This document shows, one piece after another, positions 35,529 to 47,802 of a stretch of 64,000 nucleotides of DNA. The notes beneath the pieces are model-generated. The model had not been told where the DNA came from. It made no database searches and saw only the letters and a program-made list of their open reading frames with translations. The stretch's first letter is position 1. Each line of letters opens with the position of its first letter. The translations under genes were made by a program, and so were the position numbers. Source of the DNA: Daphnia pulex (lineage: Eukaryota; Arthropoda; Branchiopoda; Diplostraca; Daphniidae); contig NC_060022.1 of the NCBI RefSeq assembly GCF_021134715.1, forward strand, positions 2,919,001 to 2,983,000, read 5' to 3'.

Positions 35529-36437
35529 GCGTTTAAACTCGTACAGAAGAAAAATGTCTTGAACCGGACGCTCTGTTTATTGAATTTTTTCTACGTTTAA
35601 AAAAAAAATAATAAAAACTAGTGTGATGTATTAAATTTTTTTATTTATTACAGACATAGGGTTTGACATTGGTTTATGTGGTTTAGGGTATACATTTGAG
35701 GGTTGGTAGGTGTAATGTTTGTGGGGTCAGAAGAATTAGAAGGTATAAGTGTGTGGGGTTTGGAGATTAATTGGTAGGGATATGTTTGTAGGGTTATAAA
35801 TTAACTGTTTTTTAACCAAACTTGAAATATCCCCCTTCCACATCCTCCTCTTTCCTTTCCCAATCCCGAAGACATGTTTATTATTTGTTTGACATAAACA
35901 TCCCCATATTTCTTTTTTGTTCCTTCTTAACATATTAACGGTATACTACATTGACACAATGCCAATTTCATAAAATAATAATGCAACTTCGGTAACACGA
36001 CACCAGCACCAAACGGCCAATTGAATTTGATGTAGAAAGATCTATAACCAGCATAGGCTGCAACAACGTACCACAGCGGACAGCAACTACGCGAACATAC
36101 ACGATAAACCTGTAACCGAAATTAAATGAATTAATCTTCACCGTCAATGGAAATGCTGTCTGAAAAGACAAGGCTGTTAGTGTGATGTGGAATTCACCAG
36201 CATTGGCTGCGTACTGTTCGATGACCTCCGGCATGTCTTGGGCTTTCTCTTTGTCCGGCATTCGTCGGAGCAGCTGCTCCACTGTTCGTTGCGACTGGCT
36301 CCCTTCCTACACATATTTTCCATGTCTGCTTCGCATTTCTTATCCTCCCACGGCTCAGTTTTCTGTACGGCAAACAACAGAGACAAAAGAGGAAGTGTCG
36401 ATTACTAGACTCCTACCAGCACGCAATTGTTGTTTGC
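35529..36437. repeat. Direct repeat, copy 2 (central spacer)
   Basis: Second copy of 33624-34532. It contains only the last mS35 exon (minus strand, about 36362 to 36165) with the same frame loss as copy 1, so the damage came before the duplication. It ends seven bases before the right arm of the large palindrome begins. Confidence 0.85.
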
Positions 36438-37972
36438 GTGCTGCCAAAATTCTACGCGAGTTGTTGAATTAGAAAAATTTGTAACTTGACTGATGCAGAT
36501 TTCCGCAAAAAATAAACCATGGCTTTTTGTTTCATTGGGTAGTGGGTTGCTTTGTTTTAACTCGCACATGCAATTGTAGGTTTTGTCTACGGCCCCCAGA
36601 GATAGTATCTGGACCGAGAAGAAGAGAGAAGTACGAGGCAAGTTTTTCCGGGGAGATGTAGTCATACTAGGCTTCCAGGTTAGACTCATGACCCTCCAAA
36701 AGTTTTCATCGGATCATGCGCCTTCCAAGTCCCCGTTCGACCAGAGCCCTCCCCTCCTCCTGGTTTCACAGCGGGTGAGTGACCACCGGCGGGCGTTGGT
36801 TAGTGGTTAGTTAGGGAAACGGGGCCACAGAAAAGAAGGGAGCCCAGAAATGCACTTGTAATTGAATCTAACTACACAATTTATCAGTCTTGGATTACAG
36901 CATTCTCTCGTCGGTTTTCACCAGTGGATGAAGTCCATGACAAGTAGCGAAGGATTACTCTGTAAGCAGAATGAACATTTATTTGGATGACAATAATATT
37001 CAAACAAGATTGTAGCGACAGAAAGCAATACCTCAAATAAAGATGTCCGCTTAAGAAAGTAAAAAGGGAGATTCAAGGGTAGCAGCCAACAGGTTAGTAA
37101 ACAGGGACCTTGTTGACTTTCTTGAAAGGACATGACTTATCATTAAGTCTGCCATGCAAATTTAGAAAGCTGGAGTTCAGAACCTGTAAATAAAAAAAGA
37201 AAAATAAGTCAGCTTGTTTATAATTTGTGTCATCAATGTGCTTGACGTCTATGATCTAAAAGAATAAACAATTATCAGTAAACACTCAAAAGCGCCTCTT
37301 AAAAATCAGATAGACCATAGACGTAAGTAGAGATCTATACTTTAAATACATGTTAGACTGCAATGGAAAAAAAAGTTCAGTGACATGATAAGTGAACTTA
37401 CACATGAAACCACAGATCAGTTATCCAATCTTCTCTCGAGAAGATGAAATGAGAGATTGGTCTATGCTGGGGTTGGTGATCTAGCAAGTCCAATACAATT
37501 ATGACTCCTAATAAAAGACGAGAAGAATATATGTTTCAGCAATACATGAAATGGATAAAGCTTGTGTTGGTTATTACCTGTAGCATTTCGATGGCACATT
37601 CAGTAGAATACAATGATTTTGAACAAATAGTTGACGGTAAGCTGCACGACGGCCACGACCCTTTCACGTTTCCTCCTGAAAGTTGATGGGAAACATTAAG
37701 GTTATCCAACATATACACGGAATAGAACACATCACCGACAAGTTAGAGACGAAATAACTCGAATTTACCAATGAATTCATTGTTAATTTTTGAAGAAAGG
37801 ATAGCTTAACTTTTGACAACAAACCGCCATTCTATTGACAAAATCAACACGCCATCTATTTGACACGTCTCAAAACTCAGTATTTGCAGATGGTCTTAAG
37901 ATACTCAAAAAACTTGAAAAGTCCATATTTGTTTGATAAAACCTAGCAATCAATCTTTAGAACTGTCCAGAA

Positions 37973-38361
37973 AACAAAGCTCACTTGCTAGTTTTGTGCA
38001 AATATTCCGGAAGTATACCGGAAGTAAGCGATAGCGCCTTAACCATTGAGCTCCCGAAAAAATAAACCAAATATTCGTGATCTCCATGAAATTTGGGGTC
38101 GATTAGGTGTAATTTAAACGAAATCGAAAATTTGATCAAAATTGAGATTTTTCCTGAACTATAGTTCAGGATAATTCTCGAAACCGGAAGTACGCGTACG
38201 TACAAAAAAGAACATGAACTTTACCACAAATTTGACGAGGATCACGAATATGTGGTTCTTTTGTGTGTCAGATGAATATTTACTAAACTACTGGCAGAAA
38301 TGAGAAAACCGGAAGTAGAAAAAAAACCCCATTATTACAAATCTAACAAGTGAGCTTTGTT
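37973..38361. mobile_element. Small inverted-repeat element (MITE-like), right copy
   Basis: Mirror of 31411-31799, carried by the arm duplication rather than inserted independently. Confidence 0.55.
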
Positions 38362-39739
38362 GCTGAAAGAGAAACTGACAGTTATCACCCAAAATTTCTT
38401 TGTAGTAGCAGCGAGAAATTTCTCCAGAGATGTGCAAAGTAAACGTAACTAAACTGAGTGGAAAATGATCAAAGGCTAACCGTCTAGCGTCAGAAAAAAT
38501 AAATACATGAAAACAATGTCCGCTCTAGCTCGTTGACAGTTGAAAGAAAGAACTAACAAACGAAGGCAAATAACTTTGATACTCACGTAATATTCTCCTC
38601 TCCAAATTTACATCTCGTCTTCACCAAAAACACCAAAAAGCACTGCAGCATCACACATCAACATCACAACAGACGAAATCCCCAAGGTTTAATGAGGAGA
38701 AGCCGAGAAGGCAGCTTATTGACAGTTCACAGTTGACATTCTTGATTCTTCTGAATCTGTGCCTTGTCTATGGCATCTGTTAGTGATTCCAGATTCTTGA
38801 CGGAATATCGTATACTGCTACCTTTTCGTGTCACTTTTTTTAACTTTTCACTTTATTTCTATTATTCTGCACTTTGCCTTGTGATGAATCTTTCTCTGTA
38901 GGTTTCAATGGCCATTGATGCTCAGGCTGTTAATGGAGATGGTGAAAGGTGTGCTTGAAGCTGTTACTGTCTGTGGTGCCACAATTCAATGTGTTGTTTG
39001 TTAATTTGACTGCCATGTCAAATCTCCTGTTTCCAATGTCATCCATGCAGTAAGATTAAGACACCTGAACCTGATCTTACATGATACAGGAGTGATTTCA
39101 TTGACAACTACTAACTAGATCAACAAATTTTTCTGCGTCAAAAAATAATGACGCTGTTATTATCGAGGGTGAGAAAGCAACATGTCACCTAATAAAATAA
39201 CGGGTGTTGTCTCATTTAATTAGTTGTGTTCTTCCACTTATTTGTCTTTGTGAATGCTCTTCCTTGTCTGATTTTATTGGTTTATAAGTGCTATTTTGTA
39301 GCACAAAAATCACTTGTAAGTTGTTACAAAATAAATCTTTTAGATTTCTGTTTACGTTTAAAGTCTTCTATGTTGGATTCCTTCCTTTACCTACCTTTCT
39401 TACACAGGGGGCCTTTACTTCTTAATTGGGGTCAGAGGCGACCCAGATTGATACCCAGAGGTAGGAGGGAGTTCTGTCTGGAATTTTTAAGTAAAGTGAA
39501 AGTTAAAATTGTTTGCAAAATAACACAAGATTTAAGCTACAAAATGATGAATGAAAAGGTGAAACAAGAACCTGATTTACAATTTTACATACAGTTGTAC
39601 ATTGGTTGAATTTAAGAAAAACAACCTGAATGGCCTAAATAATTTTTTGATTTCTCGTAAAATTTGACGAAACTATTTAGCAGCTAATGTACGTAAAAGG
39701 CAGACAATTACATAATACGATACGATAATACGTATAATT

Positions 39740-40801
39740 TTATCCGACCAGGGAAAGAGCAAAGGCTTCATCCTCTGGGAAGATCATCTCAGCATTGGAG
39801 TATCGGCGGCCGTTGAAACGTTCAAAAGAAAGCCCGATATTCGGATGGCTGCTGACGAACGACACATCAGTGTTGAGTTTTAAATTATCTGTAAAAAAAA
39901 ATTCCAATAAGTTGAGTAGGAATTCGGTGATTCGAAATTCATTACGATTACCTTCAGCAACGAAGGAAGAATTCCCCATCGTCGAAAAGGACGTTACAAA
40001 ATATTCTCCTACGGTGGATCATGGTGTGTCCAGGATTCGATTACACACAGTAACGGTGGCTTACAAGCGCTATGTTGGTATATCATAACAAGTCCCACCG
40101 CGTATTTAACGAATGATGATCGAAGGTGGATAACCTTCTGATGAGCAAACAATAAAATAAATAAACAATAAGAATAAAGTTTAATTAATAATCGTACATT
40201 TGCAGGAAAGATGAAAATCTTACTTTTTTTGTGACTAGCGACATTTTCTGGTTTAATTTCTGAATGCATTTTTCCATTAGTCGATGATCGTGCAGCGTTT
40301 CAACCTGCGCATCAACCAAAACGAAATTTTCTATTTGATCACACAAAATTTAAATGAATAGGGTTACTTGCTGAAGGAGTCGAACGGCATCTTCTAGCTG
40401 GACGTCAAGATCCAAGCAGAGGTGCGCATAGAGAAGAATAAAAGAAGTTTGGTCAGGGGAAACGGCACAGGCCAACCGAGAAAAGCTCATTTCGTTTCTT
40501 CTTCTTTGGAAGTGGGTTCTGTTCTTTCCACCTTTTCTTCTTCCAGACCTAATACTTTGTAATTATATTCTACGCGTATATTCCACCATCCGCTGCAAAA
40601 ATTCTTCAGTGGAAACGACTGGACAAGTAGTCGGATGGAAATAATGCAAAGAACCGCCATTTGCCGGGTCAATCAATTCAGTCAGTGTCCCCTGCAAGAC
40701 TTCAAAATAATAATATTAAATTTATTGAAAAATGAATTTAGCACTCTTACTTTGGGTTTGTGTACACCTTCACCAACTGGCTGCAGCTCATACTCAGATG
40801 C
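39740..40801 (-). other. Unidentified exon-like set in the right arm
   Basis: Mirror of the set at 28972-30032, with the same splice signals and the same interruption; a few single-base differences are visible. Since this arm is the likely original, it is the better copy to test for expression. It lies 3' to ENPP on the same strand, about 1.5 kb beyond its stop codon. Confidence 0.4.
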
Positions 40802-42347
40802 TGTTAAAACAATTGAAAAAATATTAAATTAATATTGAGAAGGAAATGTCTCATTGGATGTAATATAATGAAGGGCATAAAGTTGAACTAAACAGTCCCT
40901 CAAAACTAAACGGATACTTTATTTGTGAATTTGTGCTCATTTTGCCATTCTGATATCATACATTTTACATAGAATCTACACTTGGCAAGACTTCCCAACT
41001 AACAATTTAGTAAGTCTAGTTCAACCCCATGGAAATTGAATCGTAAACCACATATCCATTGAAGATGCAACACAATCGATTCTACAACAAGACAGGATCT
41101 AGATCTGCTCTGTCAACAATTAACTAAATTTGAATGGAAATCGGTTGACATAATCAAACACACACACTTACTTTTGCTGTCAAGTGTTTTTGCATGGGTT
41201 GTACATACAACCGATACCAGTAGCAAGCAACGACATGAGTTTCAGGATGGTTTCAGGTCACGTGAATGACGTGACAACTGACAACTGATAAGGTGATTTG
41301 GCAGATTTGAAATTACAGGCTAGATTTCCTGTGAATAAACATGTAAAAATTTTACGTTCAGCAACCATACAATATCGTAACGAAACAAAATATTTTTAAC
41401 TTAACTTTCATAATGGAAAATGGCGCAGTACCGGTACATTTTAATACCACCATAACGATCTCGTTGAATGTCAGGCTGTCAGCAGGCAGCACTGGCAGCA
41501 GCCATGTTTAAAGTAAAAGGCGCAGCATTGCCATTTTCAGTTTTGGCCATTTTCGCATCTGGGATCTCTGCAATTGGCAATTGCAAAGAGCTAATGTCAC
41601 TTTCGAAGGCTTGTAAAGTTGTAAACATGTAGGAAACGGAAAGACCAAGCTTAGTAATCTTACATTTCATCAACAACTTTTCACTTTTGCACTGCAGACG
41701 AATTTCCGTGAGAACTAAGAAGCGTTGTTGCCCTTTTACAGTTTTACCTGCTGGACTGTAGAAAATCAGCGAAAATAACAAAAATTGAAGAAATTGTTAC
41801 AGGATAAGAACCGAATTAACGGTAAAACCTTGATTTATTGTCTTATTACTTCGGGTACCTTGCAGATAGACAATTCATACACCCATCAGAAGAGGTCAGG
41901 TCAGAAGACTCATTAATTTTTTTTGCGTGAGCATTGTATTAAGATTGGTAAGCTCCAAACAGAAAAAAAAAAAACACAGTCGACCACAAAAAGAAATGTA
42001 ACATTAAAAATTTAAAATCTCTAGCAAAGAGGGATAAAACATTAAACCAAGCAGGGTGGAGCAAAAAGTCGTATAAACAAGACATACAATCGCAACTGAA
42101 AAAATTAACAATGATCACTTAGCGCACTTTTCGCTTATCTGTGTATATTAGAAGCCAGCGATTATTAAACCAAGAAGCAGTAAATGTAAAAATCCATGTA
42201 AATTCAAGCTTATTCGCTTGTTGTGTTATCTTACCTATAAAGGATTTATTTCTTCATACAAGAAAAGCCAGAATCAATCTAAATCCAAAAAAGTGGCTTC
42301 TAGATATTACTGACTTATAAGCATTAATGAAGAAAACAGTTAAATCT

Positions 42348-45321
42348 TTAAGGAAATTTAACATCAGCGTTGAAATTATTCCAAATTGCACTTACAATTA
42401 GTGACAACATACTAAAGACCCATCGAGAAAAAAAGGTTAGAGTAGTAGCTTCATCTGATGCGGAATTTTTATCCGTAAAAAATTTTTTTTCAATGGGACG
42501 AGGGTCAACTAATAAACTAGAAGCCAAAGGAGTGCACCTCAACAATTGAACCTTAGCTTCGCTGGAAAGCGATTGGAAAAGATGGAGTCCGGAAGCCCTC
42601 TCTACGTCACGCACAGTTGTTAAGTGACTGCGTGAAAAAAGATCCGTCGATAAACAGTCTCGGCTGTAGTGAAGGTGAGTCGGAAACATGAAAGATTGGA
42701 CGTCCAATTGATCTTCGGAGCAACCTAACTCAATTGGATCGGGACAGTACGAAACGACGAGGAAAATTGCTGGACTGGGTGAGTTCCTCACTGGCCCGGC
42801 TAAGACGTTCAATCGTCCAGGAAGGTCGGCCGAAAGCTGTACAATCGTGGCTTCAATGTATTCCCAATACTTTTCGAAAGCTTCAGAGATTTCGATAGCG
42901 TTGGTTTCTACCCACGCATCCGTCAGATGCCGTAACGAACTGCTAAGCCCTTTGTAAATATTTTAAATAATCATTTCATACTTAAAAATAAAAAATAGTG
43001 TTGTCGTACTAGGGAAAAAGAGCGGAGCCAAAAGCAATGAAGACGATTGTGGATTTTCTTTCAGACGATCACAAATAGAAACGTCAGAAACTCGAAGACG
43101 TGGATCAGTTCGCCACGATGGGGTAAGTGAATCATTTGATAGTCTGGTACTATTCGAAAGGGTATAGGATACCCAAGATGGTATCCCGTCTTGGACGTTA
43201 AAACCTATACATAAATATGCATTTACCTAGTTTCTATTTTGTTTTAAATTTAAAAACTTACCGATGATGAAATCAGAACTGATAAGCACTTTCACGCCTG
43301 TCTTGTTGGAACCTGGCAAACCCCAAGGAGCGTGCAGTTCTACCAATTGCTTCGCAGCTGATTCCGTCAGGTTAAATCCTAAATTCTATTGATGATCCAT
43401 CATTTAAGTTATCTGTTCAAAATTACACTTGAAAGGAGGGAAAAACTTACTTGACGAGGATCATTATTACCCGAGAGGAGATCGCAAACTCGTCTACGTT
43501 TCTGGTGATCCATGTACTGCGTTCGCTGCCCGTGACTATCCAGCGGATAATCAAGAATGTAAGTAGCAACGATATCGTTGACAGGCAGCTCTGATGGCTT
43601 TTTGGCCAATAAGTGATGCAAAGCACCCCATGTACCGTTATTGGGGGCTGGACTAACATCAGTCAGTAAGCACATTAAATTGTACAATTCGATATTGTAG
43701 AATGGATCCACTGTCGAGCCGTCACGACGAAATGATGGTCCCTGAGCCACGAATATGGCTGCCATGTCGCTATAAATGTTGTCCCATCCGTGACCACCCG
43801 GCAAGTAATCTTCCGTGCCAACTATCGCTCTCCAATGAATGCCGAGATCGAAGAGGAGGCTGGATATTCTCCGACTGTCTGCATAGTGATGACGGCGAGG
43901 AAAATCCCACTTGTCGTAGATGCGCACGTCCTCGTTGCGGCACTCCATCTTCGATGCGATTCTATCTCTTGCCACTGGACAAAACCACAATATAATCTCA
44001 TTAGCAGCATGCAAAATATATGTTTTAATTACTCTGTGAATCGTTGACCGGAAGGAGTGTCGGAGTTAAGCCTTCTGCGCAATCAAAACAGTACGCCGAG
44101 CTACCAATATCTTTGACCATTTCGTCAAGTTTCACAACGTTCTTTTCAAACGGAACTGATGCCATTCCGTGGTCTGAGAGAACGATTATATCAACACATC
44201 CGAGAAGTCCATTGGCAGCCATGGTATTGAGTAATAGTTTGATTTGATTATCGACTATTACAATCTGTTCGTCCACCTATTTACTCCCGGAATCATATAA
44301 CAGGAATAAATTCATTAAACGTACAAGCCAAATTTTTGAAAGCATTTTACCAATGGTGACCAAGGGCCGTTACTGTGGCCTGAGCCGTCAGGTTCTTCTA
44401 GATATAAACCGATAAAACTTGGTCGGTTTGGTTGAGGAAGCTGTAGCCATTCTATAACTTGACTAACCCGCTGTTGGAACGGAATTTTCCCGTCATAAGG
44501 TAGCCAATAATCTGGTCGCCGATCGGGGTCGTCGATGTAAGATCCAGGCCAGAAGAAGGCAGCACTCTTTTTACCCTAAGAAATGTCGGTGACTCATAGA
44601 TGATTCAAGGAAATTGAAAACGGGGAAAGCCATTGACTTACTTGCCGTTTAAGGGTGTACCAAATGGGTTCGCCCGTCCACCATAGGGGATCGAGTAAAT
44701 TCGGGTCGGAAAAATTAAAACCGGCAGCCGGTAAACTGAAGTTGCGCCCGAGTTCAGGATCGTAAAATTCGTGGGCTACGATACCGTGCGATTCCGGATA
44801 CAAACCCTGTAGCGTTATAAGAAGGAAGAAAACATTATTTATAGGAAACCCCCCGCCGGAAATGTTGAGGAAGTGAGAGGGAGAGGGGGGAGACTAATAA
44901 GAACTCATTATGTTACTGTGACGATAGAGTAATGATTCGGAAGGGTGACAGTGGGGAAGACGGGAATCATGGAAGCCGCTTTGACACCACACCGGGCCAG
45001 ACGAAGAAGTCCATTCGTGGAGGATGCCAGCACTAATCTCCCGAGATAATCGGACCGGAAGCCGTCGAGAGAGATAACCAATAATGGCGGTTTCTTTACT
45101 TCTCCGTTAAGAGACAAGTACGTGTGGCATCGGGTCTCATCAACGTGAAATTCTGCACATGACTCATCGGCAAAATGATGGAGATTGAGAGCCAAACTGG
45201 CGCCAACCTTTAAAAACACACACCTCATTTCAAATATAACCAAGTCATTAGATTTTAAAAATATTTCAAGCTATTTTACCAGAAGACTAAACAAAGAACA
45301 GTAGGTGGGCGTTGTTCTCAT
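42348..45321 (-). CDS. Ectonucleotide pyrophosphatase/phosphodiesterase (ENPP family), nine exons
   Basis: Secreted or membrane-bound zinc enzyme that cleaves phosphodiester or pyrophosphate bonds of extracellular nucleotides. Exons: 45321-45280, 45207-44917, 44806-44642, 44575-44351, 44276-44033, 43974-43451, 43385-43262, 43204-43010, 42949-42348; 803 residues. Order of parts: signal peptide (MRTTPTYCSLFSLLVGASLA), metal Asp in LLVISLDGFRSDYL, nucleophile Thr in PVFPTVTLPNHYS, then GLYPESHG, zinc ligands in EEPDGSGHSNGP and LSDHGM, and YLPGGHGWDN, followed by a nuclease-like C-terminal domain. No somatomedin B domains precede the catalytic domain, unlike vertebrate ENPP1 to ENPP3. A hydrophobic run near the C terminus (FFSRWVFSMLSLIVSAIW) may be a membrane anchor. 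Its 3' two thirds lie in the duplicated arm. Confidence 0.93.
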
Positions 45322-46608
45322 AGTAACGAATTGTTTCAGAGAGTTCAGCTCGTGTAACAATCCGATGAGATCTCGGGACACGCACAATTTGGCACAAGTT
45401 TCGGGTTTCAACGGTGTTGTGCGCACTTTTTCAGCCGTTTCAAATTTTTCTCCCGGTGATTTTACTGTAAGCTGTTCACTTAGGCTTCATCAGCTAACTG
45501 ATTCCGCGGGCGTCTCTGAGTTATCTACAAATACCCGACGAGGGCGATGCCCAAAATAATACATTTATAAACAGAGTCGCCGACAGCCCGACAAGGTTCA
45601 CTTCTAACGTAAACAGTGCATTCTATTACTAGCGCTGTGCGCGCAGAGATGGTGCAGACATTGCGAAATCTCATGACGTTATACACTCACGGTATAATCG
45701 GTGCACGGGAATTTCATCTCGGTCCACTACCCATTACTCTTAATAAAAATTGATATTGATGCCAAATAAACGAGGGTCCCTCTTGGCCATAAATTTTTTT
45801 AGTTGCACTCTGTTTAAGTGTTAAAAGTTAAAACATGTTTGATTTTTTAAATAAACAATCTCAATTGTGAAACACAGGTTTGTCTGCAAATCATTCCATT
45901 ACTGTTCCTCCAAGAAAATCAGAATGTTTAAAATTGCAAGCAACAATATGCTTGCAAAGTAAACTTTAAACTGAAATGATATACAATGATGGTACCGAAG
46001 CATGAAACAGTTAAGGAAAATTTGCACGAAAAAAAAATAATTTGTGTTTACCATGTTAGTATGATTTTTCACATGCACTTGTGAACAACACTGGATTGAT
46101 TTGCCCACATACAACCTATGTTTGATTCACACTTGATTGTTAAATGTTTAAACAAATTCAAAATAATGAGTTTAACTGTAATCTCTGAAAGTGAAGAGCA
46201 AATATAAAATTTAGTGTTTACCATGTTTTCACACAATTGCTTTCCAGATTTTAGACAGCAAACATAGAAATACTTAAACAATATAATTTCAAATTGTATC
46301 TTACCTTTAGCTGAATTTCGAATGTAATCATTCCGATTCTGTTTTGTTTGTTTCGTCGTCTCATTTTATTGTAAACAAAAGGAAAGCAGACGACACTTTT
46401 CTTGATTTCTTCTACTATTGGCTATCTTTGAGAAATCGATTAAAACGATAGAAAATCGACCTCTCCCCTGATGCTGATAATTACTTTTTGACGGAAATCG
46501 CCATTCGCCACCCTCTTGGAAGCCAAGAGGAAATAATGAAATTAATTTATCACTGCCGTCCGTGTGCGTGAGTAATTAATATGGAAGGGGTTTCGAAAAC
46601 AAAATATT
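45322..46608. other. Intergenic DNA upstream of ENPP
   Basis: The open reading continues some way upstream of the ENPP start on the minus strand (AEKVRTTPLKPETCAKLC), so a longer leader or an upstream exon is possible, but the signal peptide supports the chosen Met. The rest is AT-rich with no supported gene. Confidence 0.5.
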
Positions 46609-46692
46609 AGGTCCCAACGAGACTCGAACTCGTGATCTCCTGCTAACTTCATGAATACTAGGCAGGCGCTTTGCCATCTAAGCCATGAGACC
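46609..46692 (-). tRNA. tRNA-Thr (AGT) with an 11-nt intron
   Basis: Acceptor GGTCTCA pairs with TGGGACC (with G-T pairs), discriminator T. The anticodon stem CCTGC/GCAGG encloses CTAGTA, an 11-nt insert at 46645-46655, and a final A. Removing the insert leaves a 7-nt loop CTAGTAA with anticodon AGT. The insert sits between positions 37 and 38, the canonical eukaryotic tRNA intron site. The T arm holds GAGTTCGAGTCTC. A TTTT run follows on the minus strand. Confidence 0.88.
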
Positions 46693-47802
46693 ATGAATCT
46701 TTAAAAAAATATTATTTATCTAAATTGTTAAAAAAAAATTGACAGAGAGAAATCACTTCAAATGCAATGAATCAGTCATGAAACATGATTTAAAAATAGA
46801 ACTAACCGACTAAAAATGAGAATCTTTATCTGTAACTGCTACAGGCATATTTGTTTTGCAATTACTGTTGATTGATGCTGGCATCTCTAGCTGCGAATAG
46901 CTAAAGCTTCATTCAATCTTATCCGAGTTTATGCAGACCATTTTTAATGAAAACAAAACAGTGCACCTAGTAGATGGAGTCGTAAAAAAAAGAATGGTTT
47001 AATTAGCTACGTGTAGCCTAGTATTATTATGCACGCATCGAGCTGGAGGCAGAGCTCTTCATGGGTTGAACCATAGTGATTATCTAAAACTATTCGGGGC
47101 CTTTACTGACGTTGATGAATTTATCAAACATAATGGCCCTTTTAATTGCAAATTCGTAACTTAATCAGCTGCACAAAGCCAAGTTTAAATGCATGGCATG
47201 TCTTCTTATAAATCTACGGCCAAAGGGATGAACACGGTGCATAAAATTCGTTAATTTAAATTCTATCTTGTTGGAGAAGATTTTTTGTTTCTTACAGAAT
47301 ATAAAACGTGTGCATTTTCTAGACAAGAAAAGAGGAAAAGAATTAATCCTGTTCGCTATGCAATTACTTGTGGCATTCTGAATATCATATGGGGGATGAT
47401 ACCTGATGTCACGATTGCGTACAAATCGCGCCATATGTTTGAGAAACTCTTGCCATTTTGTTCTTTCATTAGAAACAAAAAGAAATTATTCGACATAAAA
47501 ATGAAAATTGACACTGTTTTTATTGCTATTACAAATGTTATTAGAAAAACCATAGTTATACAACACACATTAATATGAGGCGTGACCAAAATGATCCCGT
47601 TCGGATTGGCGTTCCACTGCTGTAGCATTCCACTGTCAATGTTTTCGCCATCAGCTTCCGGTGTGCACATAGTTATTTATTTGTTGCCCTATTTTCAATT
47701 TGTTTCATCGTCTAAAAATCAGCCTAAATGATGGTAAAAATGCAGTCAGCAGTTTGAATTTGTAGTCAGAAAAGTTTCTTTCTTTCGGCGGGCAGTGCGA
47801 TT
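46693..47802. other. Intergenic DNA between tRNA-Thr and the HLH gene
   Basis: AT-rich, with overlapping open frames on both strands near 47165-47670 but no recognisable domain. The part next to 47802 is probably the 3' UTR of the HLH gene. Confidence 0.45.

Larger units (their letters stand above)
36445..44183. repeat. Right arm of the 7.7 kb inverted duplication
   Basis: Mirror of 25589-33327. Its outer end lies inside ENPP exon 5 at 44183, so this arm passes without a break into the intact upstream part of the gene. The right side is therefore the original locus and the left arm the derived copy. Contents in mirror order: remnant of the fold-back element, open frames without motifs, the MITE-like element, the unidentified exon set, and ENPP exons 9 to 5. 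Confidence 0.93.

Noticed and set aside
25589-44183. Idea that the palindrome is one giant transposon
   Set aside because: The outer ends fall inside an ENPP exon on one side and plain intergenic DNA on the other, with no terminal motif or target duplication.
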